Shown here: in pieces, positions 31,831 through 40,402 of the stretch
Layout of the letters: the number at the start of each line of letters is the position of its first letter
Numbering within the stretch: position 1 is the stretch's first letter
Source: Microbacterium algeriense
Lineage (GTDB): Bacteria; Actinomycetota; Actinomycetes; Actinomycetales; Microbacteriaceae
NCBI RefSeq assembly: GCF_008868005.1
Contig: NZ_WAAO01000001.1
Span: forward strand, 434,001-498,000
Length of the DNA: 64,000 bases
Reading direction: 5' to 3'
Notes under the pieces: generated by a model
Databases searched by the model: none
What the model was told of the DNA's origin: nothing
The model's input: the letters and a program-made list of their open reading frames with translations, nothing else
Translations under genes and position numbers: made by a program

Positions 31831-31987
31831 TGGGCTTGTCGGCATCTCCCCGGACCGTGGCGGTGCTGCACGACACCGACGTCGCCCGACGCGTCTTCAG
31901 CACAGAGGCCGCACCGAACGACGACTCTTCCCGCAATCTCGGCAGCCACGACGTGCCCGGTGGCTGTCACCGTCCGAGAGGAACACC

Positions 31988-33271
31988 ATGCGAAACCGCC
32001 CCGTCCGCCTCGCGTCCACCGCAGGCCTTCTCGTCGCAGGGCTCGCCGTCGCGGGCTGCGCACCGGCCGCATCCAGCGGTGATGGCGCCGAAGACGTCAC
32101 CCTCACCGTCTGGTCCTGGCAGGCATCGTCCTCTCCGAAGTGGGAGGCCGTCTTCGACAAGTACGAGGAGTCCCACCCCGGGGTGACCGTCGAGTTCGAG
32201 GGCTTCCAGCCCACCGAGTACAACCAGATCCTCGCGACGGGCCTCGAGGGCAGCGACGGACCGGACATCGCGATGCTGCGCGCCTACGGCGGCATCCAGT
32301 CCGCGATCCAGTCCGAGCAGATCGTCCCGATCGACGACCTCGTCGACGGCCTCGACCAGTTCGACCCGACGGTGCTGCGCGCGGCCCAGGGCAAGGACGA
32401 CGGCAAGACCTACGGCGTCCCCTTCGCCTACCAGACCATGCAGATGTTCTACAACAAGACCATGTTCGACGAGATGGGCCTCGAGGAGCCCACGGACTGG
32501 GACGAGTTCATCGAGCTGCAGGAGACCCTGCTCGGCGAGGGCGTCACCCCGATGGCACTCGGCGCCCGCGAGGACTGGGTCCTGCCGATGTTCCACGACA
32601 TCGTGGGATCGGCGAACTACGGCGGATCCGAGTTCGAGGAGAAGGTGCTCGCCGGCGACGTCGACTTCACCGACCCCGCCTACGTCTCCTCGCTGCAGAT
32701 CGTCAAGGACATGCAGAAGTACCTCGACAAGAACGTGAACGCGATCGCCGTCGCCGACGCCGTGCTGCAGTTCACCTCGGGGCAGGCCGCGCAGTGGCCC
32801 GGCGGATCCTTCGACCTGCCGACGTTCCAGAACTCCGCCCCGGACACCGAGTGGGGCGTGTACGAGGTGCCGCCGGCCCCCGGCAGTGCGCTCGACCACG
32901 CGGTGACCCCCGGCTACGCCGACGGCAGCTTCGGCATCAACGCCGCGAGCGAGAAGCAGGAGGCCGCGACCGAGCTGCTCAACTGGATGACCACGAAGGA
33001 GTTCGGCCAGCTCGTCGCCGACGAGGTAGACCAGTTCTCGGCCCTGCCCGGCGTGGAGTACTCCGACCCGCTGATGCAGGAGATGAACGAGCAGTACACC
33101 GCCAACCCGGCACCGTACCTGCTGCTCGTCGACTTCCGCTACGGAGACCCGACCGGCACGGCCGTCCTCGGCCCGGACATCCAGGCGATGTTCCTCGGCG
33201 ACAAGACCCCCGAGCAGCTCGGCGCCGACCTGCAGTCCGGGATCTCCACCTGGTTCACCCCCGCATCCTGA
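31988..33271 (+). CDS. ABC sugar-type solute-binding lipoprotein
   Basis: A 427-residue extracellular binding protein of the carbohydrate family (SBP_bac type). The signal peptide ends VAGC with lipid Cys24. VTLTVWSWQ, LATGLEGSDGPDIAML, VPFAYQTMQMFYNKTMFDE and FTSGQAAQWPGGSFD are typical. It binds the substrate for the two permeases downstream. The substrate is likely a cell-wall-derived amino sugar such as MurNAc or a muropeptide saccharide, inferred from namZ and the MurR-like gene across the shared promoter. Confidence 0.85.
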   Translation: MRNRPVRLASTAGLLVAGLAVAGCAPAASSGDGAEDVTLTVWSWQASSSPKWEAVFDKYEESHPGVTVEFEGFQPTEYNQILATGLEGSDGPDIAMLRAYGGIQSAIQSEQIVPIDDLVDGLDQFDPTVLRAAQGKDDGKTYGVPFAYQTMQMFYNKTMFDEMGLEEPTDWDEFIELQETLLGEGVTPMALGAREDWVLPMFHDIVGSANYGGSEFEEKVLAGDVDFTDPAYVSSLQIVKDMQKYLDKNVNAIAVADAVLQFTSGQAAQWPGGSFDLPTFQNSAPDTEWGVYEVPPAPGSALDHAVTPGYADGSFGINAASEKQEAATELLNWMTTKEFGQLVADEVDQFSALPGVEYSDPLMQEMNEQYTANPAPYLLLVDFRYGDPTGTAVLGPDIQAMFLGDKTPEQLGADLQSGISTWFTPAS

Positions 33272-33276
33272 TCCGA

Positions 33277-33316
33277 CCGCGGTGGTGAGCGCCCGACCCG
33301 GCGCTCACCACCGCGG
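33277..33316 (+). promoter_or_regulatory. 17-bp hairpin between binding-protein and permease genes
   Basis: A perfect 17-bp stem, CCGCGGTGGTGAGCGCC (33277-33293) with GGCGCTCACCACCGCGG (33300-33316), has loop CGACCC. It lacks a U-run. Its place after the binding-protein gene fits an RNA-processing or stability element that keeps that gene more highly expressed than the permeases. Confidence 0.7.
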
Positions 33317-33334
33317 AGCGAAGGACTCACACCC

Positions 33335-34291
33335 ATGGCTCTGACCCTCCCCGTCCGGCGGCCGAAGGCCCGCCGCACCCGCACCGGCATCGCGCTCTCC
33401 ACCCCGACCGCCGCACTCTTCGTCCTGCCGGCGGCGGTGCTCTTCGCCGTCCTGATCCTGTACCCCATGCTCGCCGCGCTCAGCTACTCGTTCTTCGACT
33501 GGCAGGGCACGAAGCAGGGCGGCTTCGCCGGCGTCGCGAACTACATCACGCTCCTCACCAAGGAGCCCTACGCCTCCGAGCTGTGGAACGCCTTCGGCCA
33601 CAACCTGCTGCTGTTCGCCGGCGCCCTGGTGTTCCAGAACTCCCTGGGTCTCGGCATCGCCACCCTGCTGCACCGGCGCAAGCGCACGAAGCGCTTCTTC
33701 CAGACGATCTTCGCGCTGCCCTACCTCGTGAGCCCGATGGTGATCGGCTACCTCTGGTCGCTCATGCTGTCGCCGCTGTTCGGACCCGTGAACGCGATCC
33801 TCCGCGGGGTCGGCCTGGAGAGCCTGGCCCTTCCCTGGCTCGGCGACCCGCAGCTCGCGATCTGGGTGATCGTGCTGGTCAGCGCCTGGCAGTGGATCGG
33901 CTTCCCCATCCTGCTCTACGGTGCGGCCCTCGGCGGCATCCCCGAGGAGATCGAGGAGGCCGCCTCGCTCGACGGCGCGACCGCCGCCAAGCGCTTCCGC
34001 TACATCACGCTGCCCATGCTCACCCCGACGATCGGCATCATCACGGTGCTCACCTTCATCGGCAGCATGGAGGCGATGGCGATCCCGTTCGCGCTCGCCG
34101 GCTCGAACGGCGCACCCGCCGGTTCCACCGACGTGATGATGCTCCTCTTCTACCGCACCGCCTTCGAGTCCGGGAACCCGAACTCGATCGGCGTCTCCTC
34201 CGCGCTCGCGACGGTCCTGTTCCTCTTCATCATGGTGATCTCGGTCGTGATCACCTCCACGATGCGTCGCGCCGAACGAAAGCTGTTCTGA
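33335..34291 (+). CDS. ABC sugar permease (MalF/UgpA type)
   Basis: A 318-residue membrane permease with six or more helices. The cytoplasmic EAA loop EEIEEAASLDGATAAKRF, which contacts the ATPase, is intact. It forms the translocation pore with the next gene product. No ATPase gene is nearby, so a shared MsiK-type ATPase encoded elsewhere is expected. ATG follows GGAG by a normal distance and the hairpin by 18 nt. Confidence 0.88.
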   Translation: MALTLPVRRPKARRTRTGIALSTPTAALFVLPAAVLFAVLILYPMLAALSYSFFDWQGTKQGGFAGVANYITLLTKEPYASELWNAFGHNLLLFAGALVFQNSLGLGIATLLHRRKRTKRFFQTIFALPYLVSPMVIGYLWSLMLSPLFGPVNAILRGVGLESLALPWLGDPQLAIWVIVLVSAWQWIGFPILLYGAALGGIPEEIEEAASLDGATAAKRFRYITLPMLTPTIGIITVLTFIGSMEAMAIPFALAGSNGAPAGSTDVMMLLFYRTAFESGNPNSIGVSSALATVLFLFIMVISVVITSTMRRAERKLF

Positions 34292-35208
34292 TGAGCACCG
34301 CCATCGACACCCGTCAGGAGTCCACCACCGAGGCGATCGTCTCCGGGCGGCCGACCGCCCCGCGTCGCCGATCGCGCCGCACATCCGACACGCCCTTCAT
34401 CGGGCGCCTGCTCGCGAACGTGTTCCTCTGGGGATACGCGCTCATCGCGATCGGTCCGCTGCTGCTCATGGTCAACAACTCGCTGCGCACCCAGCAGCAG
34501 ATCGCGACGGAGCCGCTCGGTCTCCCCGTGCCGCCGACGTTCACGAGCTTCCAGAACGCCTGGATCACCGCGTCCTTCGACACGTACTTCATCAACTCGA
34601 TCACGGTCACGGTCGGGTCGGTCATCGTCACGACCGTCGTCTCGGTGCTCGCGGCCTATGCCTTCGCCCGGGCCAGGGCGAAGTTCTTCCGCGGGATCGA
34701 GGCCGTCTTCCTCTCGGGCCTCATGCTGCCGGTGCACCTCGCGATCCTGCCGCTGTTCTACCTGCTCGACTCCCTCAAGATGACGAGCAACGTGTTCAGT
34801 CTGATCCTCGTGTACGGCGCCCTCGGCATCCCGTTCACGACGTTCGTGCTCACGGTGTTCTTCCGGGCGCTGCCGATCGAGCTCGAGGAGGCGGCGCGCA
34901 TCGACGGCGCCGGTCCGCTGCGCACGTTCCTGCAGATCCTGCTGCCGCTGGTGCGACCGGCGCTCGCGACCGTGATCGTATTCCGGTTCGTGCCGGTGTG
35001 GAACGACTTCTTCTACCCGCTGATCCTGCTCCGCGACCGCGACTCCTACACGCTGCCCGTCGGTCTGACGCGCTTCTTCGGCGAGTACTCGACCGACTGG
35101 CCGCAGCTGTTCGCCGGACTCACGATCGCGACGATCCCGCTGGTGGTGCTGTTCCTGCTCGCGACCAAGCAGATCATCAACGGGCTGACCTCCGGCATGA
35201 GCAAGTGA
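34291..35208 (+). CDS. ABC sugar permease (MalG/UgpE type)
   Basis: A 305-residue partner permease whose ATG overlaps the previous stop by one base. The basic N-terminus (RRRSRRTSDT) precedes six membrane helices. The EAA loop PIELEEAARIDGAGPLRTF is present. It completes the permease dimer. The next gene, a serine hydrolase, starts 14 nt downstream. Confidence 0.88.
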   Translation: MSTAIDTRQESTTEAIVSGRPTAPRRRSRRTSDTPFIGRLLANVFLWGYALIAIGPLLLMVNNSLRTQQQIATEPLGLPVPPTFTSFQNAWITASFDTYFINSITVTVGSVIVTTVVSVLAAYAFARARAKFFRGIEAVFLSGLMLPVHLAILPLFYLLDSLKMTSNVFSLILVYGALGIPFTTFVLTVFFRALPIELEEAARIDGAGPLRTFLQILLPLVRPALATVIVFRFVPVWNDFFYPLILLRDRDSYTLPVGLTRFFGEYSTDWPQLFAGLTIATIPLVVLFLLATKQIINGLTSGMSK

Positions 35209-35221
35209 CGGGACCGTCGCG

Positions 35222-36202
35222 GTGGTGAACGGGGCGCCCGGTTCGGCCTGGGCCTCGCTGCGGGTCGTGCCCGGAGGGGAGGAGGAGCTGCAGCTGCTCG
35301 GAACCCCGGCGCACGACGACCCGTCGCCGCTGACCGCGCGACACCTGTTCGACCTCGCCTCCCTCACCAAGGTCTTCACGGCCGTGGCGGCCCTCCGGCT
35401 CGTCGACGACGGGCGCATCGACCTCGACGAACCCGTCGAGGCGGTCCTGCCGGTCGGCACGGGGGAAGCCGCGCACCGCATCACCCTGCGGCACCTCCTC
35501 ACCCACAGTTCGGGGCTCCCTGCGGAGGGGCGCGAGTGGCGGGAGGGGCTGCGCGGTGCGGAGCTGCGCCGACGGGTTCTGCAGCGTCCGCTCGGATTCG
35601 AGCCGGGTGCCGGACACCTCTATTCCGACGTGGGATACATCGCCGCGGGGGAGTACCTGGAGCGCGTCTCGGGTCGACCGCTCGCCGAACTGTGGGCGGA
35701 GGTGTCGGGCGCGATCGGCGCGGAGTCCCTGACCGCGGTACCGGAGCCGTCCCTCGCGGTGGCGACCGAGACGCAGCCGCACCGTGGTCCCGTGCGCGGG
35801 GCGGTGCACGACGAGCTGGCGCACGCGCTGGACCGTCCCGCCGGGCACGCGGGTCTGTTCGGCTCGGTGCACGACGTGGCCGCCCTCGCGCGGATGGTCC
35901 GTGACGGGGGAGACGGCCCGCACGGCCGGGTGCTCTCGGTCGCGTCCGTGCGGGACCTGACGACGGCGGCCGTGCGTGCGGACGACGGATACGGTCAGGC
36001 GATCGGGCTGCGGGTGCGTGACGAGTCCTGGATGGGGGACATCGACGCCGTGGGGCACACCGGGTTCACCGGGACCTGCTTCGCCGTGCATCCCGGCTCC
36101 GGCGCGTTCGGCGTCCTCCTCCTCAACCGCGTGCATCCCACCCGCGAGCACGCCGACATCGCCGCCGTCCGCCGCGCCTTCCTCTCTCCCCTCGCCCCCT
36201 GA
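35222..36202 (+). CDS. AmlB/YbbE-like serine hydrolase (beta-lactamase fold)
   Basis: A 326-residue serine hydrolase with all catalytic motifs: SLTK at 47-50, YSD at 134-136 and HTG at 279-281. VHDELAHALDRPAGHAGLFGSVHDVA is a block shared with YbbE (AmlB) and with proteins linked to DUF1343 genes. No signal peptide is seen, so it is probably cytoplasmic. In Bacillus an amlB gene lies in the murQRP-nagZ-namZ cluster. Here it ends the ABC operon and may act on imported peptide- or acyl-bearing saccharides. The GTG start at 35222 could instead be 35225. Confidence 0.8.
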   Translation: MVNGAPGSAWASLRVVPGGEEELQLLGTPAHDDPSPLTARHLFDLASLTKVFTAVAALRLVDDGRIDLDEPVEAVLPVGTGEAAHRITLRHLLTHSSGLPAEGREWREGLRGAELRRRVLQRPLGFEPGAGHLYSDVGYIAAGEYLERVSGRPLAELWAEVSGAIGAESLTAVPEPSLAVATETQPHRGPVRGAVHDELAHALDRPAGHAGLFGSVHDVAALARMVRDGGDGPHGRVLSVASVRDLTTAAVRADDGYGQAIGLRVRDESWMGDIDAVGHTGFTGTCFAVHPGSGAFGVLLLNRVHPTREHADIAAVRRAFLSPLAP

Positions 36203-36222
36203 TCGCCTGACTGCGCGGTGGG

Positions 36223-37119
36223 TCAGTCCGTGCGGAGGGGGCGGAGGGTGCGGGCGTAGTCCTCCTTGAGGACCGCGAGGTGCAGCCAGGCCTCGATGCG
36301 GGTCACGCCCGGGAGCGCCCGCAGCCGCTCGAGGCTCGCGTACAGCGCACCGGCGGAGGGCTCCACCAGCGTCGCGACCGCGTCGAACCGGCCCAGGGTC
36401 CGCGCGGCGAAGTCCACGCCCCGGCCGCGGCGCAGCTCCTCGATCACGGCTTCGTCGTCGTCGCCGAGTGTCATCCCCACGCCCATGGACAGCTGCCGGT
36501 GCGCGAGACCGCGGGCCTCGACCGCGCTGATCTTGATGACGCCGGCGTCGATGAGCCGCTGCACCCTGGTCGCGACGGCGGAGGGGGAGAGTCGGACCTC
36601 TTCGCCGAGCGCGCGGAAGCTCTTGCGGCCGTCGGCCTGCAACTGCTCGATCAGAGCCTCGTCGATCGCGTCCAGTGTCACGCCGCCGTGGTACTCGGAG
36701 ACGAAGAAGCCCTTGACGACGGTCGAGTAGATGATCGTGCTGATGTCGAGTACTCCGGCGCTTCCGCGGATCCGGGCGAGCAGCTCGTGCAGCTCCGACA
36801 TCGAGCCGACACGCACCTCCGTGACGATGTCGTGCGCGCCGCCGACCGCCGACACGAGCACGGTCTCGCTCATGTCGCGCAGGTGCTCGGCCACGAGCTC
36901 GACGGCCCCGTCGGTGCGGATGGAGACGTGGGCGAGCACGTGCTGACCGAGGAACACCGGATCGACCGCGGCCACCACGCGCACCGTGCGGTCGGCGAGC
37001 ATGCTCCGCAGGCGGGCGGCGACCGCGGCGCGGGACTGTCCGAGGCGCTGGGAGAGGGAGAGGATGCTGGCGCGCCCGTCCTCCTGCAGCGCTCGGATGA
37101 GTTCGGCGTCGAAGTCCAT
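36223..37119 (-). CDS. double-module Lrp/AsnC-type regulator
   Basis: About 298 residues. Two Lrp/AsnC units are present in tandem: the first HTH (DAELIRALQEDGRASILSLS) with a RAM-like sensor domain, then a second HTH from about residue 150 (DEALIEQLQADGRKSFRALG) with a second sensor domain. Single Lrp proteins have about 150 residues. It is divergent from a transporter-catabolic operon with guanidino-compound enzymes and probably controls it in response to an amino acid. ATG at 37119 is chosen; the longer reading lacks conservation. Confidence 0.82.
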   Translation of the reverse strand: MDFDAELIRALQEDGRASILSLSQRLGQSRAAVAARLRSMLADRTVRVVAAVDPVFLGQHVLAHVSIRTDGAVELVAEHLRDMSETVLVSAVGGAHDIVTEVRVGSMSELHELLARIRGSAGVLDISTIIYSTVVKGFFVSEYHGGVTLDAIDEALIEQLQADGRKSFRALGEEVRLSPSAVATRVQRLIDAGVIKISAVEARGLAHRQLSMGVGMTLGDDDEAVIEELRRGRGVDFAARTLGRFDAVATLVEPSAGALYASLERLRALPGVTRIEAWLHLAVLKEDYARTLRPLRTD

Positions 37120-37269
37120 GGTCCCGGCTGCTTTCGTCAGATTCCCGCGTTCGCACGGTCGGCCGTGCATAGCAACAGTGTAGAAGCCTCTGCGACCGCG
37201 AGGAAGGCCCGGAATGAGTGATGACTACGACAGAAAACCAGTGAATGACCCTTCTCGCTGGAGTTCTGC

Positions 37270-37298
37270 GCTTGCCCCGTCTGTCGACTGTCCGTAGC
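37270..37298 (+). promoter_or_regulatory. promoter of the guanidino-compound operon
   Basis: TTGCCC (37270-37275), a 17-nt spacer and TAGCAT (37293-37298). The transcript would begin about 36 nt before the transporter ATG. Confidence 0.5.
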
Positions 37299-37340
37299 AT
37301 CCTTCGCTATCCGACATCTTCCGCAAAGGAGCGGGCTCCC

Positions 37341-38678
37341 ATGACCTCTACCCCCACCAGTGCCGTGCACAGCCGCGCACGCCGCGCCGGCTTCGCCGCC
37401 TTCGTCGGCACCACCATCGAGTGGTACGACTTCTACGTCTACGCCACCGCTGCCGCCCTCGTCTTCGGCCCGCTGTTCTTCCCGAGCGGCGACCGTCTGG
37501 CCGAGACCGCCGCGGCCTTCGCGACGTTCGCCGTCGCCTTCCTCGTCCGTCCCCTCGGCGGCATCGTGTTCGGCCACATCGGCGACAAGCTCGGCCGTCG
37601 CGTCTCTCTCGTCATCACGCTGCTGCTGATGGGCGCGGCGACCGTCCTCGTCGGCTGCCTCCCCACGTACGAGAACATCGGCATCTTCGCGCCGATCCTC
37701 CTCATCCTGCTCCGTGCCATCCAGGGGCTCGCGGTCGGCGGCGAATGGGGCGGCGCGGTGCTCATGAGCGTCGAGCACGCTCCCGAGAAGTCGAAGACGT
37801 TCTACGGCGGCTTCACCCAGCTCGGCAACCCGGCCGGTGCCCTGCTCGCCTCCGGCATCTTCGCGATCATGTCCCGCGGGGGCGAGAACTTCATCATGGA
37901 CGGCGGATGGCGCATCCCGTTCCTGCTGTCGATCGTGCTGATCGGCGTGGGCCTGTGGGTGCGGTTCCGCGTGGAGGAGTCGCCGGTCTTCGAGGAGAAG
38001 ATCGAGGGGCGCAAGCAGTCCATGCCGCTGGCCTTCGCCCTCCGCGTCAACTGGAAGCCGATCCTCCTCGGCATCGGCATCCTGCCCATCTCGACCGGCG
38101 GCTACTACCTGGCCACCACCTTCGCCACCGCCTATGCGACGGGCGAGCCCATCGCGATCAGCGAGCAGGTCATCCTCGACGCGATGACCCTGGCCTCGTT
38201 CGTGGAGTTCGTCGTGACCCTGCCGGTCGCGTGGCTCGGTGACAAGTGGGGCCGGAAGAACGTGATGTACATCGGTCTGATCACCTCGGTGCTGACCTTC
38301 GCCCCGTTCCTGCTGCTGATGCCGGGCCGGGTCGAGCCGCTGATCTTCCTGTTCGCCTCGCTGGTGCGCATCGCGATGAGCGCGACCTATGCTCCGATCG
38401 CCGCGATCCTCGCGCAGATGTTCCGCCCGCAGGCCCGCTACACGTCGATCGCCCTGTCGTACGGCGTCGGCGCCGCGATCTGGGCCGGGTTCTCGCCCTG
38501 GTTCGCGACCCAGCTCATCGCCTGGACCGGCAGCGTCTGGTCGGTCATCGCGATGTTCGTCGGCATGGCCGTCATCGCCGGGATCTGCACGCGTCTCGCG
38601 CCGCAGCACTCCGACGAGGCCCCGGTCACCGCGTCGTTCACCGCCCGGACCGACACCACGGCGAACCGTCTCCCCTGA
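37341..38678 (+). CDS. MFS metabolite:H+ symporter (MHS family)
   Basis: A 445-residue transporter with 12 helices. AGFAAFVGTTIEWYDFYVYATAA is the MHS N-terminal signature, and FGHIGDKLGRR and LGDKWGRKNVMY are MFS motif A copies. The family carries small organic acids and amino-acid-like compounds inward (ShiA, ProP, KgtP type). An AAAGGA sequence precedes the ATG. Here it probably imports the substrate of the downstream amidohydrolase, decarboxylase and ureohydrolase. Confidence 0.85.
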   Translation: MTSTPTSAVHSRARRAGFAAFVGTTIEWYDFYVYATAAALVFGPLFFPSGDRLAETAAAFATFAVAFLVRPLGGIVFGHIGDKLGRRVSLVITLLLMGAATVLVGCLPTYENIGIFAPILLILLRAIQGLAVGGEWGGAVLMSVEHAPEKSKTFYGGFTQLGNPAGALLASGIFAIMSRGGENFIMDGGWRIPFLLSIVLIGVGLWVRFRVEESPVFEEKIEGRKQSMPLAFALRVNWKPILLGIGILPISTGGYYLATTFATAYATGEPIAISEQVILDAMTLASFVEFVVTLPVAWLGDKWGRKNVMYIGLITSVLTFAPFLLLMPGRVEPLIFLFASLVRIAMSATYAPIAAILAQMFRPQARYTSIALSYGVGAAIWAGFSPWFATQLIAWTGSVWSVIAMFVGMAVIAGICTRLAPQHSDEAPVTASFTARTDTTANRLP

Positions 38679-38724
38679 CCGGTTCCGCCACCACCCGCAC
38701 GACCCCGATCGCGAACAGGCTCCC

Positions 38725-40392
38725 ATGAGAAAGCTCACCCCCTTCGACCGCTCGGCCCAGGCCGTCCCCGCGCTGATCACCGCTCGGGCGATCCACACGG
38801 CCGACGCCTCCGACACGACCGTCACCGCGATGCTGACCGACCGGGGGCGCATCGTCGCCCTCGGCACGGCGGCGGAGTGCGAGGACGTGGCGGCGCGAGC
38901 CGGAGTCACCCCGGAGCGTGTCGATCTGGGCGAGGCGGTCATCGTCCCCGGCTTCGTGGACGCGCACGCGCATCCGCTGATGTTCGGGCAGATGATGACC
39001 TGGGTGGACTGCGGGCCCGAGAAGGCGGGGAGCATCCCGGAGATCGTGGCGCTGCTGAAGGCCGCCGCGGCGGATCTCCCCGCCGGGCGCCCGGTGCGCG
39101 GCTACGGCTACGAGCAGCGGAACCTCGCCGAGAAGCGGCACCCCACGCGGTTCGAGCTCGACGAGGTCGCCGCCGACCGCGAGGTGTACCTCATGAACGC
39201 CTCCGGCCACGGCGGGGTGGTGAACTCGTACACGCTCGAGCTCAACGGCGTGGACCGGGACACCCCGAACCCGGACGGCGGCGAGTTCTTCCGGGACGCC
39301 GACGGCGAGCTCACCGGCGAGCTGTCCGACGCGGCGTGCAACATCCTCACCGGCGTGCACGGGGTGAAGATCGGCCACCACGGTCCGAACTTCCACCTCG
39401 CGGACGAGCCGGAGGAGCACCTGCGGCAGCTCGACGCGGCGACGCAGCGGTTCCTCGCGGGCGGGGTCACCTCGATCGGCGACTGCCAGGTCACGAGGCG
39501 CGAGTTCGACATGTACCTGCGGCTGGCGGAGGCGGGACGGCTGGAACTGCGCGTGTCGATGTACCTGCTGTCGCACCTGCTCGACGAGGCGCTGGAGATG
39601 GGGCTGGTCGGCCAGTTCGGCAACGCGCACCTGAGCTTCGCCGGCATCAAGTTCTACGCCGACGGCACCCTCGGCGGCTGGACGGCGTACTTCCCGGACG
39701 GCTACGTCGGCGACCCCTGTCGCACCGGCCAGCTCTACCACGAGCCCGTCGACTACGCCGAGCTCATCCGCAAGGCGCACGCCGCCGGACTCCAGACCGC
39801 GACCCACGCCCAGTCGCCCACCGCGATCGAGATGGTCGTGTCGGCGATCGAGGCCGCCCTGGCGGAGCGTCCGGATGCGGACGCCCGGCACCGCATCGAG
39901 CACTGCGGTCTGCCGACGCCGGCGCAGATCGAGCGGATGGCGGCCGCCGGCATCCGTCCCGTGAACCAGACGCAGCACTACTTCAACTGGGGCGAAGGCG
40001 TGGAGGAGGCCATCGGCACGCCCGGTGAGCGCTTCAACCCGCTGGGGGAGTTCGAGCGTGCGGGCGTACCCATCACGATCTCCTCGGACGCCCCGGTCGC
40101 CGAGCCGATCCCGCTGGAGGCGATCCAGACCGCGGTCACCCGCGTCACCCGTCGCGGGCACAAGCTGGGCCCGGACGACCTGCGCATCTCCGCGACCGCA
40201 GCGCTGCGGGCGCACACGATCGAGGGCGCGGTCTCGATCGGCCGGGAGGACGACCTCGGCTCCCTGGAGCCGGGCAAGTACGCCGACTTCGCGGTGCTCT
40301 CCGCGGATCCGCTCGCGGTGCCGGCCGAGGAGATCGCGGCGATCGAGGTCCGTGAGACCTGGGTCGACGGCGTCCGTCGCCACGCGATGTGA
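38725..40392 (+). CDS. YtcJ-type amidohydrolase
   Basis: A 555-residue amidohydrolase-superfamily enzyme (Amidohydro_3/YtcJ). VIVPGFVDAHAHP carries the first metal-binding HXH; HAQSPTAIEMVVSAIEAAL, RHRIEHCG and ISSDAPV carry the later His and Asp ligands. Such enzymes hydrolyse amide or formamide bonds; the exact substrate is unknown. It lies between a transporter and a TPP decarboxylase, so it probably cleaves an N-substituted precursor before the guanidino steps. Confidence 0.82.
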   Translation: MRKLTPFDRSAQAVPALITARAIHTADASDTTVTAMLTDRGRIVALGTAAECEDVAARAGVTPERVDLGEAVIVPGFVDAHAHPLMFGQMMTWVDCGPEKAGSIPEIVALLKAAAADLPAGRPVRGYGYEQRNLAEKRHPTRFELDEVAADREVYLMNASGHGGVVNSYTLELNGVDRDTPNPDGGEFFRDADGELTGELSDAACNILTGVHGVKIGHHGPNFHLADEPEEHLRQLDAATQRFLAGGVTSIGDCQVTRREFDMYLRLAEAGRLELRVSMYLLSHLLDEALEMGLVGQFGNAHLSFAGIKFYADGTLGGWTAYFPDGYVGDPCRTGQLYHEPVDYAELIRKAHAAGLQTATHAQSPTAIEMVVSAIEAALAERPDADARHRIEHCGLPTPAQIERMAAAGIRPVNQTQHYFNWGEGVEEAIGTPGERFNPLGEFERAGVPITISSDAPVAEPIPLEAIQTAVTRVTRRGHKLGPDDLRISATAALRAHTIEGAVSIGREDDLGSLEPGKYADFAVLSADPLAVPAEEIAAIEVRETWVDGVRRHAM

Positions 40393-40402
40393 GGATGACA
40401 CG

